Source: Pseudomonadota bacterium
GTDB taxonomy: Bacteria; Pseudomonadota; Gammaproteobacteria; Steroidobacterales; Steroidobacteraceae
Assembly: GCA_021838635.1 (NCBI GenBank)
Contig: JAKCDC010000031.1
Coordinates: forward strand, 1-33,545
DNA: 33,545 bases
Direction: 5' to 3'
Position numbers and translations under genes: made by a program. The stretch's first letter is position 1, and each line of letters begins with the position of its first letter. The notes beneath the pieces are model-generated. The model worked only from the letters and a program-made list of their open reading frames with translations. It was not told where the DNA came from and made no database searches. Below, in pieces: positions 1-7,965 of this stretch.

Positions 1-2
1 TG

Positions 3-212
3 CGTGGATTCAAGGTTCTGCGAGCGCTGGCTGCCGCCAGTGGTGCGCTCGGCCTACAGATCTCGCACTCGGGAAGCGTGGCAGGGCTGCTCTTCGATCC
101 CCAGACCGCTCCGCGCACGCTCAATCCACTGCTGAGGCAACTACGCGCGCTGCAGATGGCACCGCTCGGAATTTCCCGCACCGGACACGATCACTCTCCC
201 GGCACCGCGTAA
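3..212 (+). CDS. GHMP-kinase-like protein, C-terminal fragment (PduX-type, possibly L-threonine kinase)
   Basis: An open frame enters from the left edge and ends at TAA 210-212, leaving 69 residues. The segment GALGLQISHSGSVAGLLFDP resembles the C-terminal part of GHMP kinases of the PduX/L-threonine kinase type, which supply L-threonine phosphate for the aminopropanol arm of cobalamin. The B12 reading is supported by context: the next gene, convergent, is a TonB receptor behind a cobalamin riboswitch. The catalytic GHMP motifs lie outside the window, so family assignment rests on a short tail and on neighbourhood. Another GHMP kinase subfamily remains possible. Confidence 0.45.
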   Translation, partial: RGFKVLRALAAASGALGLQISHSGSVAGLLFDPQTAPRTLNPLLRQLRALQMAPLGISRTGHDHSPGTA

Positions 213-409
213 CGGTTCGCGGGAAGCGATCACCCCGTCCCGGCCCGCGCACGGTCACCTCACAGCTGCACCTGTGCACGTCGATCTCATTTTTTCAACG
301 TGCAGAGAAGATCCCGGTGAACGCCGTGCTCGGGATACGGCTACCACGCCCACCGCCGGGATTCCCGTCGACGATCATACGCATCGATTGATTTTCGTCT
401 CAGCGGACG

Positions 410-441
410 GAAGGGCCGCGCACACACTTGCGCGGCCCTTC
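410..441. terminator. Hairpin between convergent genes, probable bidirectional terminator
   Basis: Perfect 12-bp inverted repeat, arms 410-421 and 430-441 (GAAGGGCCGCGC and its complement) with an 8-nt loop. It lies between the end of the kinase fragment and the stop codon of the TonB receptor. There is no clear T-tract on either side, so intrinsic termination is plausible but not certain. Confidence 0.5.
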
Positions 442-466
442 GACTCAGCACTCGGCGACCGTCACC

Positions 467-2485
467 TCAGAATCCAAACGGACTCCACGTCAATCCCACG
501 AACACCCCGAACGGCATGGTGTTGTAGCTGTAGGCCACCTGATAGCGTTTATCGAACAGGTTCTCGACACGCGCGTTCCACCGAAGATCTCGGCCCATTG
601 GACCATCCGCGGTCAGACCGACCGTGGTGTAGCTCCCCAGGGTCACGGGAATTGCGGTAAACGACGGCGTATATGCCACATCCGGTCGCGGCCCCGTGTA
701 ATGAATGACCAGTCCAGTCGTTACCCGCCCAAAGTCGTACCCCAGAGTAAGGTTGGCCATGCTCCGAGCGAGACGTTGTAACGTGGGATTACCGAGTTCG
801 CTCAGCGCGACCGGCTGCTGCAAGGTCACGTTCGCGTCATAACGCCATTGCCGCCAGCCGCCCCGTCCAGAAAGCTCCACGCCACGCGTACGCGTGCGTG
901 CGATATTTTGGAACTGGGTCATTCCGCTTGGCGTCGAACCGAAGCCCCACATGTCGTTACCCGTGGTCTGGAACACCGTCACGCGCACCGTCGCCGGGAC
1001 CCCTGACCACTGCAGCGCTGCCTGCACGGTGTGCGCCGATTCCGGCTTCAGCAGCGGATTCGCCGCCCAATACGGATTGCTGTAGTAGAGATAACCCAGT
1101 GGCGGCACATTGAAAGCGCTCGAATAGCTGGCGATCGCCTCGAACCCATACCCCAACTGCCGGCCATAACCTGCGTAGAAGGTGTTTTTGTTGCTTGCAT
1201 AACCGCCAAACTGGTCATGCCGCAGGTTCAACTGAATTTCATTGCCGGCAAATGAACCATTCAAACCGGCAAAGGCCGCAGTGACGTTGCGCGAGGCACT
1301 CGGAATGCCACCCTGACCACTGCTCGTGACCGACTGGTGCTGATAGGTCGCACCACCGGTCAGTATCCAGACCTTGGAAAGGCGGACGACGTTGCGCCAG
1401 AGTAAATCGAGGTGCGTCGATCGATACATCGCGGGGTAGCTGCCAAGATTGATGTTCTCAGTGCGTTGGCGAGACACACTGACGTGCGACGTCCAGATGG
1501 AGGCGATTCGATTATTGCTGAACAGCTGAAAGAGCGTCTCCTTCGTACGTCCTCCAGCGGTTTCGTTGTCGTAGCTATAACGCCCATCGCTCAAAAACGC
1601 ACGCACACCGAGCTGCTCGTGAGCGCCAAAGCCCTGCACGACCGATCCGTTGGCGGTCACATTGTGATATCCATCGGAGTGGTTCGTGGTCACCAGCGTG
1701 CTTTGCGCTGGGTTGATGGACGGAATGCCCGCGGTCGTGAAACGACTCACGCCGATTTGTAGGCGCGTATTGTGAATCCGGCCGCTGGCATTGGCCGAAA
1801 CCGTCACCGTGTTGCGGCTGCCTGCCGCCATGGAAAGGTGTACTTGGGGTTTGGAGCGTCCTTCGCGCGTGGTAATCAGAACGACGCCCCCAATGGCGCC
1901 CGAACCATAGATCGCTGATACGTTGCCGTGGATGACCTCGATACGCTCAATCTGATCGGTAGTAAGGTTCTCGAGATAATCGCCGCCACCAGATGCGTCT
2001 TCAGCGGTAAGCGGCACGCCATCGAGCAGGATCAAGACCCCCGCGTCCGTGCCACCGAATCCCTCTAGGTAGATGGTCGAGGTGTGTCCGGGTCCGCCGT
2101 TCGAGGTGATTTGAACGCCGGCCACGCGTTGGAGCAGCGTCGCGAGGTTTTTCACACCGCTCTGCTCGATCTGGGTGCGGGTGATTACGCTCACGCTAGG
2201 CAACGTCTGTGCCAAAGGTTGAGGAAATGTGGCCGCCGAGATGACCACGGTCGACACGTTGGTAGGCGCAAGTGCCGCCATCGCCGGTGACGCGATCATC
2301 ATGCAGCACAATAGCGCCGTCCATCCCAGGCGCTCCGAGATCCGGACCCACCGGGACTTGGCTGCCCGACTGACGCGCATCACGCGACGCGAACAGGCTC
2401 GCACATCGTGCGAACTGGTCACCTCCAGGGTGCGCTCGCCCGGTACGCGCCGAAAAAGATCGGCCAAAGTGAGGATCATTTGCAT
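467..2485 (-). CDS. btuB: TonB-dependent outer membrane receptor, BtuB-like (cobalamin uptake)
   Basis: Outer membrane beta-barrel receptor predicted to take up cobalamin or a related corrinoid with TonB energy. A TonB-box-like STVVISA is followed by a plug domain (LLDGVPL, IERIEVIHGNVSAIYGSGAIGGVV) and an alternating barrel ending in WSPFGF, a typical C-terminal aromatic signature. The substrate is assigned from the cobalamin riboswitch upstream at about 2699-2876. The frame is open to an ATG at 2551; I chose ATG 2483-2485 because GGAG lies 7 nt before it. A third ATG at 2380 starts just before a normal signal peptide (WTALLCCMMIASPAMA) but has no visible ribosome site. The chosen start gives 672 aa and an unusually long region before the signal peptide. 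E. coli BtuB is about 614 aa. Confidence 0.85.
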   Translation of the reverse strand: MQMILTLADLFRRVPGERTLEVTSSHDVRACSRRVMRVSRAAKSRWVRISERLGWTALLCCMMIASPAMAALAPTNVSTVVISAATFPQPLAQTLPSVSVITRTQIEQSGVKNLATLLQRVAGVQITSNGGPGHTSTIYLEGFGGTDAGVLILLDGVPLTAEDASGGGDYLENLTTDQIERIEVIHGNVSAIYGSGAIGGVVLITTREGRSKPQVHLSMAAGSRNTVTVSANASGRIHNTRLQIGVSRFTTAGIPSINPAQSTLVTTNHSDGYHNVTANGSVVQGFGAHEQLGVRAFLSDGRYSYDNETAGGRTKETLFQLFSNNRIASIWTSHVSVSRQRTENINLGSYPAMYRSTHLDLLWRNVVRLSKVWILTGGATYQHQSVTSSGQGGIPSASRNVTAAFAGLNGSFAGNEIQLNLRHDQFGGYASNKNTFYAGYGRQLGYGFEAIASYSSAFNVPPLGYLYYSNPYWAANPLLKPESAHTVQAALQWSGVPATVRVTVFQTTGNDMWGFGSTPSGMTQFQNIARTRTRGVELSGRGGWRQWRYDANVTLQQPVALSELGNPTLQRLARSMANLTLGYDFGRVTTGLVIHYTGPRPDVAYTPSFTAIPVTLGSYTTVGLTADGPMGRDLRWNARVENLFDKRYQVAYSYNTMPFGVFVGLTWSPFGF

Positions 2486-2698
2486 CGCAGTGCTCCGTTC
2501 ATGTGCCCCATCTGGGGTGTAGTAACGACAGCCGATGCGAAGCACGCGCATGCAAACCGTGACTGCGGGGCTTTCGCTCCGCTCACACGGCTGAATTCGG
2601 TGGTGATGGATGTCACCCCACGGCCCCGCATCGGTCTCAATGTCACCGCTGCGAATGACCGCTCCGTGTGGTACTCCCCGCCCACCGGTTGGGTGACC

Positions 2699-2876
2699 GT
2701 ACTGGCAGGTCTCCTGGCTCGCGGGTCGTGATCCTGCGCCCGGCCTTCCCAGTTTCCCAGTGGCCGTCTTGGGCGCGGACTCGCCGCTTACAGTTACGGG
2801 GGTAGCTGCGGCATCGACTCATGTCTCACCGCATTCCCTCTTGCCTCCCCGGTGTCACCCGGGGAACCAGCACGCG
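2699..2876 (-). promoter_or_regulatory. Cobalamin (AdoCbl) riboswitch
   Basis: Read on the minus strand, the segment has the conserved cobalamin-riboswitch landmarks in order: GGTTCCCC stem, AAGAGGGAA, the core GCAGCTACCCCCGTAACTGT followed by AAGCGG, the B12 box GCCACTG (plus-strand 2758-2764), GGGAAGG, and the closing CGCGAGCCAGGAGACCTGCC. It lies about 210 nt upstream of the chosen receptor start. Known members of this class lower expression of B12 uptake or synthesis genes when AdoCbl is abundant. A short CCCC-AGAT-GGGG hairpin just before the gene's GGAG could take part in translational control, but this is inference. Confidence 0.95.
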
Positions 2877-2950
2877 GGCGTGAGTCTCTCCCTAAGCGGG
2901 TCCGCCGTCAAGTGACGGGGTCCGTATGCCGCAGACTTCCTCGACGGGTC

Positions 2951-3336
2951 TCAATCAATGTGTTTCATCCGGCACGCATACTCGTTGGGCGAGAATCGTC
3001 CAAGCGATCAGTGCAGAATTATTGGATTGTAAGGTCGGTGAATGTACAGCTTGATTGGGCGGACAGCTTCCTGTTTTGTGCACAGATCCGGAGTCTCTTC
3101 GGCTTTGAGTACCGCAAAGAAGCTCTCCATCACTACAGTATCTCAGCCATTTCCTTGACGACTCATGCTGACCTCCATGCCGAGCGCACCGAGCGCCTCA
3201 CGAAAGTCATCGTTGACGTACTGACTGCCGAGAGTGGCTATAGGACACTGTCGATCGTGCGCCGCCGCAGAAGCGTTGCGCGTTCGCGATCGGCCTTGGT
3301 GAGCTTGCCTGCGGAAACGGCCCCCTGCCGACCGAG
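2951..3336 (-). pseudogene. Degraded IS3-family transposase
   Basis: On the minus strand, one frame reads YVNDDFREALGALGMEVSMS, then RQGNG, a stop, DTVVMESFFAVLKAEE, then YIHRPYNPIILH, a stop, SLGRFSPNEYACRM, ending at a stop at 2951. This follows the C-terminal end of IS3-type OrfB (HSDRGSQY, then NCWDNAVMESFF, then YNRQRRHSSLGYLSPNEYE). The Trp of CWDN has become TGA, another TGA follows the His of the RRHS region, and HSDRGSQY is damaged by a small deletion. Further upstream, KLTKADRERATLLRRR resembles OrfA, implying a large internal deletion. The element cannot make an active transposase. I found no terminal inverted repeats. Confidence 0.75.
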
Positions 3337-3570
3337 CGCTCCGGATACCTGCGAGTCCTCTGGACTAACATTCGCGCCGCGCCCCATGCCGATCTTCAGG
3401 CGGCGGCATCAGCACAGACCAAGTCTAGATTTCCTCTGTCCGGCTCAGGTGGGCGCCGCACCCATTCATTACCGGAATCGACAGCTCAAACTGCGAACAA
3501 AAGGCCCCATCCGGTACCCTGGCGCTCGGTTTGAATCCTCACCGCCCGATGCGGACCTCTTCGGTTCTCC

Positions 3571-5058
3571 TTAATTGATGGTGAATACCGTGCCACCACC
3601 GTTCGCGCCACCGTACGCCGTCGTTCCATAGAGGTTTCCGGCGCCATCCATGACCAGATTTCCCACCGGGTTCGCCCCGTCGGTTGGACCACCCGCGAAG
3701 GAGTACAGGACGGTTTCTGTACCGGTGGGGCTGACTGTGAACACAGTGCCGTCACCATTCGTTCCACCAGAGGTCGTCGTTCCATAGAGATTTCCGGCAC
3801 TGTCAATAATAAGCCCCGCCAACGGCCCGGATCCGTCGGATGAGCCTCCCGTAAAGGAGTGCAGGATCGTTTCCGTACCAGTGGTGCTAAGCTTAAACAC
3901 CGTACCGTCGCCTTTCATGCCGCCCGCAAAAGTCGTTCCATAAAGGTTTCCGGCGCTGTCCATCACCACGCTCGCGCGTGGCCCTAGGCCGTCTGTTGTG
4001 CCGCCAGCAAAGGAATGCAGGAGAGTTTCCGTTCCGCCGGAAGTGATCCTGAACACAGTACCAGCGCCTGCCGCGCCCGCACCGAAAGTCGTTCCATAGA
4101 GGTTCCCGGCGCTATCCATGATCAGACCCGCCTCAGGATCTGACCCATCGGTTGTGCCACCCAGAAAGGAGTACAGGACACTTTCCGTGCCGGTAGCGCC
4201 GATCTTGAATACCATGCCGTTGTTGCTCGTGCCACCAGCGTTTGTTGTTCCATAGAGGTTTCCGGAGCTGTCCATGACCAAGCCCCCATACTGACCCGCA
4301 ATCCACGTACCCCCGACAGTCGTGGTGACGGCAGGGATGCTGAACGAGCCGGCAGGAAAGGAGTACAGGACACTTTCCGTACCGTCAACGCTGATCTTGA
4401 ACACGATGCCGCCACCGTTTGCACCACCATACATCGTCATGCCATAGAGGTTCCCCGCGCTGTCCATAATGAGACCCGCATACGGTCCTGATCCGTCTGT
4501 TGCGCCACCTGCAAAAGAGTGCACGACGCTTTCCGACCCAGAGACGCTGACCTTGAACACGGTGCCGTCGCCGCTCGCACCGCCGCCGACTGTCGTTCCA
4601 TAAAGGTCTCCCGCGCCGTCCATCATCAGACCCGCCTCGGGACGGACGCCATCGGTAGTGCCGCCCACAAAGGAGTACACGACGCTTTCCGTGCCGGCGG
4701 TGCAGGACACCATGACACCCGTCACATTCGACTTGCCGACCGTACCGCTGCCGTTACTCACTGCACACACAATTCCAGGCGTGTGCGATTTCACTGTGAC
4801 GTCGTAGGCGGTGCCCGCGGACTGACTGGTGGAAAAGGTGAACCCTCCGTTGCCGGTGGCGCTCAGCGCGTCTGCACCATTGTTCAGAAGTGTCACGCTT
4901 TCGTTGGCGCTCAGTCCGGAAACCGCACCGCCCACCGAACAGGCCGTACACGCCGACGATAATGAAGGGACCGAAGAGTTGCCTCCGCAACCAGACAGCG
5001 ACAGCATCGTGACACAAGCCAGCAATGCGACCGAGCAGCTAAGAAGATTCTGCCTCAT
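3571..5058 (-). CDS. Lipoprotein with seven GloVer-type tandem repeats
   Basis: 495 aa. A type II signal peptide ends in the lipobox LSGC (Cys24), so the protein is predicted to be lipid-anchored in the envelope. Residues about 42-120 form a small Gly/Ser/Val-rich domain (VSGLSANESVTLLNNG to VMVSCT) common at the N-terminus of related secreted proteins. From about residue 122 to the end there are seven repeats of roughly 50-65 residues, each with the plan TE(S/T)VLYSFxGGTTDG, LIMDSAGNLYGTT, GGxxGxGTVFK. This matches the choice-of-anchor tandem-repeat GloVer family, likely a beta-propeller-like fold. Repeat 3 carries an insertion (SIPAVTTTVGGTWIAGQY). GGAG lies 6 nt before the ATG. Ligand and function are unknown. 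It stands alone between degraded sequences. Confidence 0.85.
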   Translation of the reverse strand: MRQNLLSCSVALLACVTMLSLSGCGGNSSVPSLSSACTACSVGGAVSGLSANESVTLLNNGADALSATGNGGFTFSTSQSAGTAYDVTVKSHTPGIVCAVSNGSGTVGKSNVTGVMVSCTAGTESVVYSFVGGTTDGVRPEAGLMMDGAGDLYGTTVGGGASGDGTVFKVSVSGSESVVHSFAGGATDGSGPYAGLIMDSAGNLYGMTMYGGANGGGIVFKISVDGTESVLYSFPAGSFSIPAVTTTVGGTWIAGQYGGLVMDSSGNLYGTTNAGGTSNNGMVFKIGATGTESVLYSFLGGTTDGSDPEAGLIMDSAGNLYGTTFGAGAAGAGTVFRITSGGTETLLHSFAGGTTDGLGPRASVVMDSAGNLYGTTFAGGMKGDGTVFKLSTTGTETILHSFTGGSSDGSGPLAGLIIDSAGNLYGTTTSGGTNGDGTVFTVSPTGTETVLYSFAGGPTDGANPVGNLVMDGAGNLYGTTAYGGANGGGTVFTIN

Positions 5059-5186
5059 GATGATCTCCGTCCGCTTTTCTTCGTTCTGTATCCGCAGTGA
5101 ATCGCTTTGTCCGTTGCGTACAGCGGGTCATCTTCGCTGCATTCAGCGCCCGCACCTGACTGCGGGCAGAAAGACGCTCCGACTCA

Positions 5187-5640
5187 CTATAGCTCGATCT
5201 GATCAAGAACCCAGAGGTTTGGGTGCCCCCAGAGCCATCGGTCACCGGCAATACGGTCGTCAGAGCGAATGCGCAGAAGCCACTCACGGCGTACGCTGCG
5301 ACGCCCGCAAACGGATATGCCGTCGCGGCGCCCCCAGCCACACGATCCACCACTGCCAGTGATGTGTGCGGTGCACGAATCACTCTCGCTGCCCGAATAC
5401 TTGCTCGTTGAAATCGTGAACGGTCCGCACTGCTGCATTAACGCTGCGCTCAGCGACGTTCCGATGAGACGGTGAGGGATGTCGCATGCATTGGGGTCGT
5501 TGTGCCCTATGCTCTGTATCATCGATATCCCGTTCCCCCTGCGTACATTCGCAGCTACGCCGTAACCTCCACTGATCCAGGCACATTCGTCCCCGACCTC
5601 TTCGCCGGCCGAAGGAACGGTCCAACCACCAGCACAACTT
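5187..5640 (-). pseudogene. Possible remnant of a secreted-protein gene
   Basis: A minus-strand frame is open from a stop near 5640 to 5187 without a credible start at its upstream end. It begins GWTVPSAGEEVGDECAWIS, recalling the GDKCAW motif of some secreted bacterial proteins, continues through GTSLSAALMQQCGPFTIS, then turns Arg/Trp-rich, as expected after a frameshift. In a neighbouring minus frame a hydrophobic, Gly/Ala-rich stretch (VAAYAVSGFCAFALTTVLP) runs alongside the later part. I read this as a broken gene; the parent family is not identified with confidence. Confidence 0.3.
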
Positions 5641-5851
5641 TAGTCAGTCCGGAGAACATGCGGTCATGCAAAGACAGCGCATAGAAAATGATCCACGCTC
5701 TGATGCTACACTTCAGTTCTCCTGAACGGACTACTGCGCGACTTCATACGCGGTGACCTACGTCGAGTGTCATGGCCTCAAATGGCCCTGGGAGCACCTC
5801 GGCCAAAAGGCGCTGTGACGCCTGCTCGACTCTCGAACGGAGCATTTCACC
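5641..5851. other. Intergenic DNA, no gene seen
   Basis: Comparatively AT-rich spacer between the putative broken gene and the DUF2845 gene. I see no coding frame with a ribosome site, no hairpin of note and no repeat. Confidence 0.5.
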
Positions 5852-6202
5852 ATGCGATCTCGGATAACCAGAGTTTCTCTCCTCGCTGTTCTTTGTCTCG
5901 TTGCTACCGGTCACGCGTGGGCGGACATGCGTTGCGGCGACAAGCTCGTTATGGTCGGCGATTCCATGGCGGCCGTGAGGGCGTATTGCGGCCGCCCGGC
6001 CGTGGTGCAGCACGGCGTCAAGGTAAGCGCAACCACCGAACGAGTCGGCAGCCGCGGGGTCAGTCAATCGCACACGGTCGGCGCAGCAGTTCCCGTCGAA
6101 ACCTGGACCTACAACCGTGGGCCTAAGAAGCTGCTGATTACCATCCGATTTGTCGACGGGAGCGTCGTTAAGGTCAAAACACTCTCCGAGTACGGCTACT
6201 AG
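5852..6202 (+). CDS. DUF2845 domain-containing periplasmic protein
   Basis: 116 aa with a clear Sec signal peptide (VSLLAVLCLVATGHAWA, cleavage near residue 24/25). The mature part starts DMRCGDKLVMVGDS, then AVRAYCGRPA, and ends in a beta-rich segment VETWTYNRGPKKLLITIRF and SEYGY. This is the DUF2845 layout: CG...VGDS, C-G-xP, EEWxYNxGP. Mature Cys28 and Cys46 may form a disulfide. GGAG lies 9 nt before the ATG. No biochemical role is established for this family that I can cite. It stands alone in a gene-poor stretch and looks intact. Confidence 0.75.
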   Translation: MRSRITRVSLLAVLCLVATGHAWADMRCGDKLVMVGDSMAAVRAYCGRPAVVQHGVKVSATTERVGSRGVSQSHTVGAAVPVETWTYNRGPKKLLITIRFVDGSVVKVKTLSEYGY

Positions 6203-7030
6203 CGCGATGGATGCCATTGCGATGACATGGGCGCCGTCTGGTGGCACTGCGCCTGCCGCGTACTGTGTGAGCGGTCTATCGACTGCGATCCGCCCATGCG
6301 CAGAAGCCCGGGGTGGTGGCATCCGCGCGAAAATTCCCGGCCCTGCGGGACAACGGGGCTGTGAGAAGCGGGACGCACGGCTCGCAATCCTCCGGCGCCC
6401 CTCCTCGATCACGTGCCCGAGTTGCGGGTCCACGACGGTGATACCCATAGCCACCGGTCACCGCCTCTGTGGCGCCAGAGGCGGCGCCAAAACTGACCGC
6501 AGGGTCGCCTGTCGCGCACTGAACGCCGAGTGCCGCTCCAACGCCCGCGCAGTTCTGCGCTCCCTGGCCAAAGTCCGCACTCCCGAGCATACGCTGCCGA
6601 CGGCGCGCATCCCAGATGACCCCAGGGGTGATATCGGCGCTCTTCGGAGGGCTAAGCGTGCCCGCCACCAGGACAGGCCGTGGCGACACAGGGTGGCCGC
6701 TCACGTGTTCGGCAGCTCTTCATCGGAAGTCCCGAGCGATGGCCTCCGCCCGCGCGCCTGCCCGCCTCGACGGGCTCAAAGTACGTGGCTTCGATCGTTC
6801 CCGCTGCAACCGTCTCAGCCCATCGCGTGGCCATGCGGATCTGCGCCTGCACTACAGGCTTTACCCCCCCTTCTGCGCTCTCTGATATTTGCCACATCAC
6901 AGCGCCGTCGAGCGCTTCAATGCAAGCGTGACTCGTTCGGAGGCGGTGCGGAAGCTGCAGCAGAACGGTGGCAAAGGCCACTGCCACGCCTCTCGTTTAG
7001 CGAACAACCGATTGATTCTAGTCAATTTAT
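6203..7030. other. Gene-poor stretch next to tRNA-Arg
   Basis: About 830 bp with several overlapping frames on both strands but none with a recognisable domain, a good ribosome site or a signal peptide. The minus strand has a Gly/Ala-rich frame (6276-6704) and another with IEATYFEPVEA (6652-6987), but neither is convincing. The final 40 bp before the tRNA are AT-rich. It may be a decayed gene or a scar of past insertion at the tRNA 3' end. Confidence 0.5.
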
Positions 7031-7107
7031 TGGCGCGCCCGGAGGGATTCGAACCCCCGACCACCTGGTTCGAAGCCAGGTACTCTATCCAACTGAGCTA
7101 CGGGCGC
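7031..7107 (-). tRNA. tRNA-Arg (anticodon TCG)
   Basis: The minus strand folds as a full cloverleaf. The acceptor GCGCCCG pairs with CGGGCGC, the D-arm is GCTC...GAGT, and the anticodon stem CCTGG/CCAGG encloses the loop CTTCGAA, giving anticodon TCG (reads CGA). The T-arm GGTTCGAATCC is canonical, followed by discriminator G and an encoded CCA (7031-7033). The encoded CCA fits a gammaproteobacterium. Confidence 0.97.
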
Positions 7108-7121
7108 CCGCGAAGCGCCGC

Positions 7122-7127
7122 ATTGTA
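7122..7127 (-). promoter_or_regulatory. Candidate -10 box for tRNA-Arg
   Basis: TACAAT on the minus strand, 14 nt before the first tRNA base, a normal distance for a start near 7115 and a short 5' leader. No good -35 hexamer is visible 16-18 bp upstream, so the call is tentative. Confidence 0.4.
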
Positions 7128-7567
7128 TCAGGGGGGCGGGTTGCCGCGCGGCGCATGTCGCCACGAGCGACCGGCAGGTGACCCCGATCGCGTCGGGGAT
7201 GGGAGCCGCATCTTCGGCACCTACGGCAGACGGCAAGATCTTCACGAGTGCCGAGGACGGCGAGACGCCCGAGACTGAGCACGGTCCGCGCTCGGCCCCG
7301 CAACAGCCACGCACCGCAACAGCCACAGACCTCTGCAATACGCCTCGCCGGGCACGCCGCAGGCTCACCGCCGCAATGGGCCGGGCCACAGGCGGCGGTC
7401 CCGGGCAGCCGGCTGGGAAGCCCGCACCGTCGCAGCGCCGCCGGCCCTGCTCGGAGCGGAGGCCTCACTCGTAACAGCACAGGCCCTGCGGCGGAGTCCA
7501 GCCGGGAGTAACCCCGCCGGCGCGCCGGATTGATAAGATAGTGACTCTGCCACCCTGAGGGTCTCTA
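7128..7567. other. Intergenic DNA between tRNA-Arg and the Moco region
   Basis: About 440 bp of GC-rich DNA. Open frames run on both strands but show only Arg/Ala/Pro-rich composition typical of non-coding high-GC DNA. A small hairpin CCCCGA-TCGCG-TCGGGG is present near 7182-7198. The AT-richer GATTGATAAGATAGTGA near 7530-7546 may hold the promoter of the next gene. Confidence 0.5.
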
Positions 7568-7942
7568 ATGAAATCATTGCTCGCCGCGGCGGCTCTCGCA
7601 GCGCTCACCCTGGCTCCAGCGTATGCCGACTGCACGTACCCGCAGCCGCCTGCGAACCTGCCCGACGGCAACGTCGCGACACTCGCCCAAATGCTTGCCG
7701 CGCAAAAATCGGTGCAGGCGTACAACGGGACGATGAACAGCTATCTCGTCTGCATCAAGAAGCAGAGCGACGCAACCATTGCGAAGCAGTCGCTGAAGCT
7801 GACCAAGAAGCAGATCAGATCGCTGGAGCTCATGGAAATCAAGCGCAACAACGCGGCCGTGGATCAGCTGAAGAGAGTCGCCAACCGCTTCAACACGCAG
7901 GTGCGGATCTACCAGAAGAAGCACGCCAAGAAGAGCCACTAA
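7568..7942 (+). CDS. Small secreted protein of unknown function
   Basis: 124 aa. The signal peptide (LLAAAALAALTLAPAYA) is predicted to be cut after residue 20, giving a mature protein starting DCTYPQPPANLPDG. Two mature cysteines (Cys22, Cys62) could pair. The rest is Lys/Gln-rich and predicted helical (residues about 38-115), ending in a basic tail KKHAKKSH. GAGG lies about 8 nt before the ATG. It ends 23 bp before moeA on the same strand, so co-transcription is possible, though nothing in the sequence ties it to molybdenum cofactor. I do not recognise a named family. Confidence 0.75.
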   Translation: MKSLLAAAALAALTLAPAYADCTYPQPPANLPDGNVATLAQMLAAQKSVQAYNGTMNSYLVCIKKQSDATIAKQSLKLTKKQIRSLELMEIKRNNAAVDQLKRVANRFNTQVRIYQKKHAKKSH

Positions 7943-7965
7943 TCCGCTGGGAAGCGCGACGGACG

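Noticed and set aside
2852-3574. 240-codon plus-strand frame over the transposase fossil
   Set aside because: It is the reverse strand of the IS3-like remnant and has no homology-like motifs.
5180-5192. CGACTCACTATAG, identical to 13 bases of the T7 phage promoter
   Set aside because: The upstream TAATA part is absent and no T7-like polymerase gene is near; taken as coincidence, though a 13-base match is unusual.
6889-7278. Open frame containing ARPEGFEPPTTWFEARYSIQLS
   Set aside because: This is the translation of the antisense strand of tRNA-Arg, a well-known source of false proteins. The frame 6150-7181 (GGIRTPDHLVRSQVLYPTEL) is the same artefact.
7943-7965. Moco riboswitch before moeA
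   Set aside because: Only 23 bp separate the preceding gene from moeA, and no Moco-type aptamer is visible before the small secreted-protein gene either.
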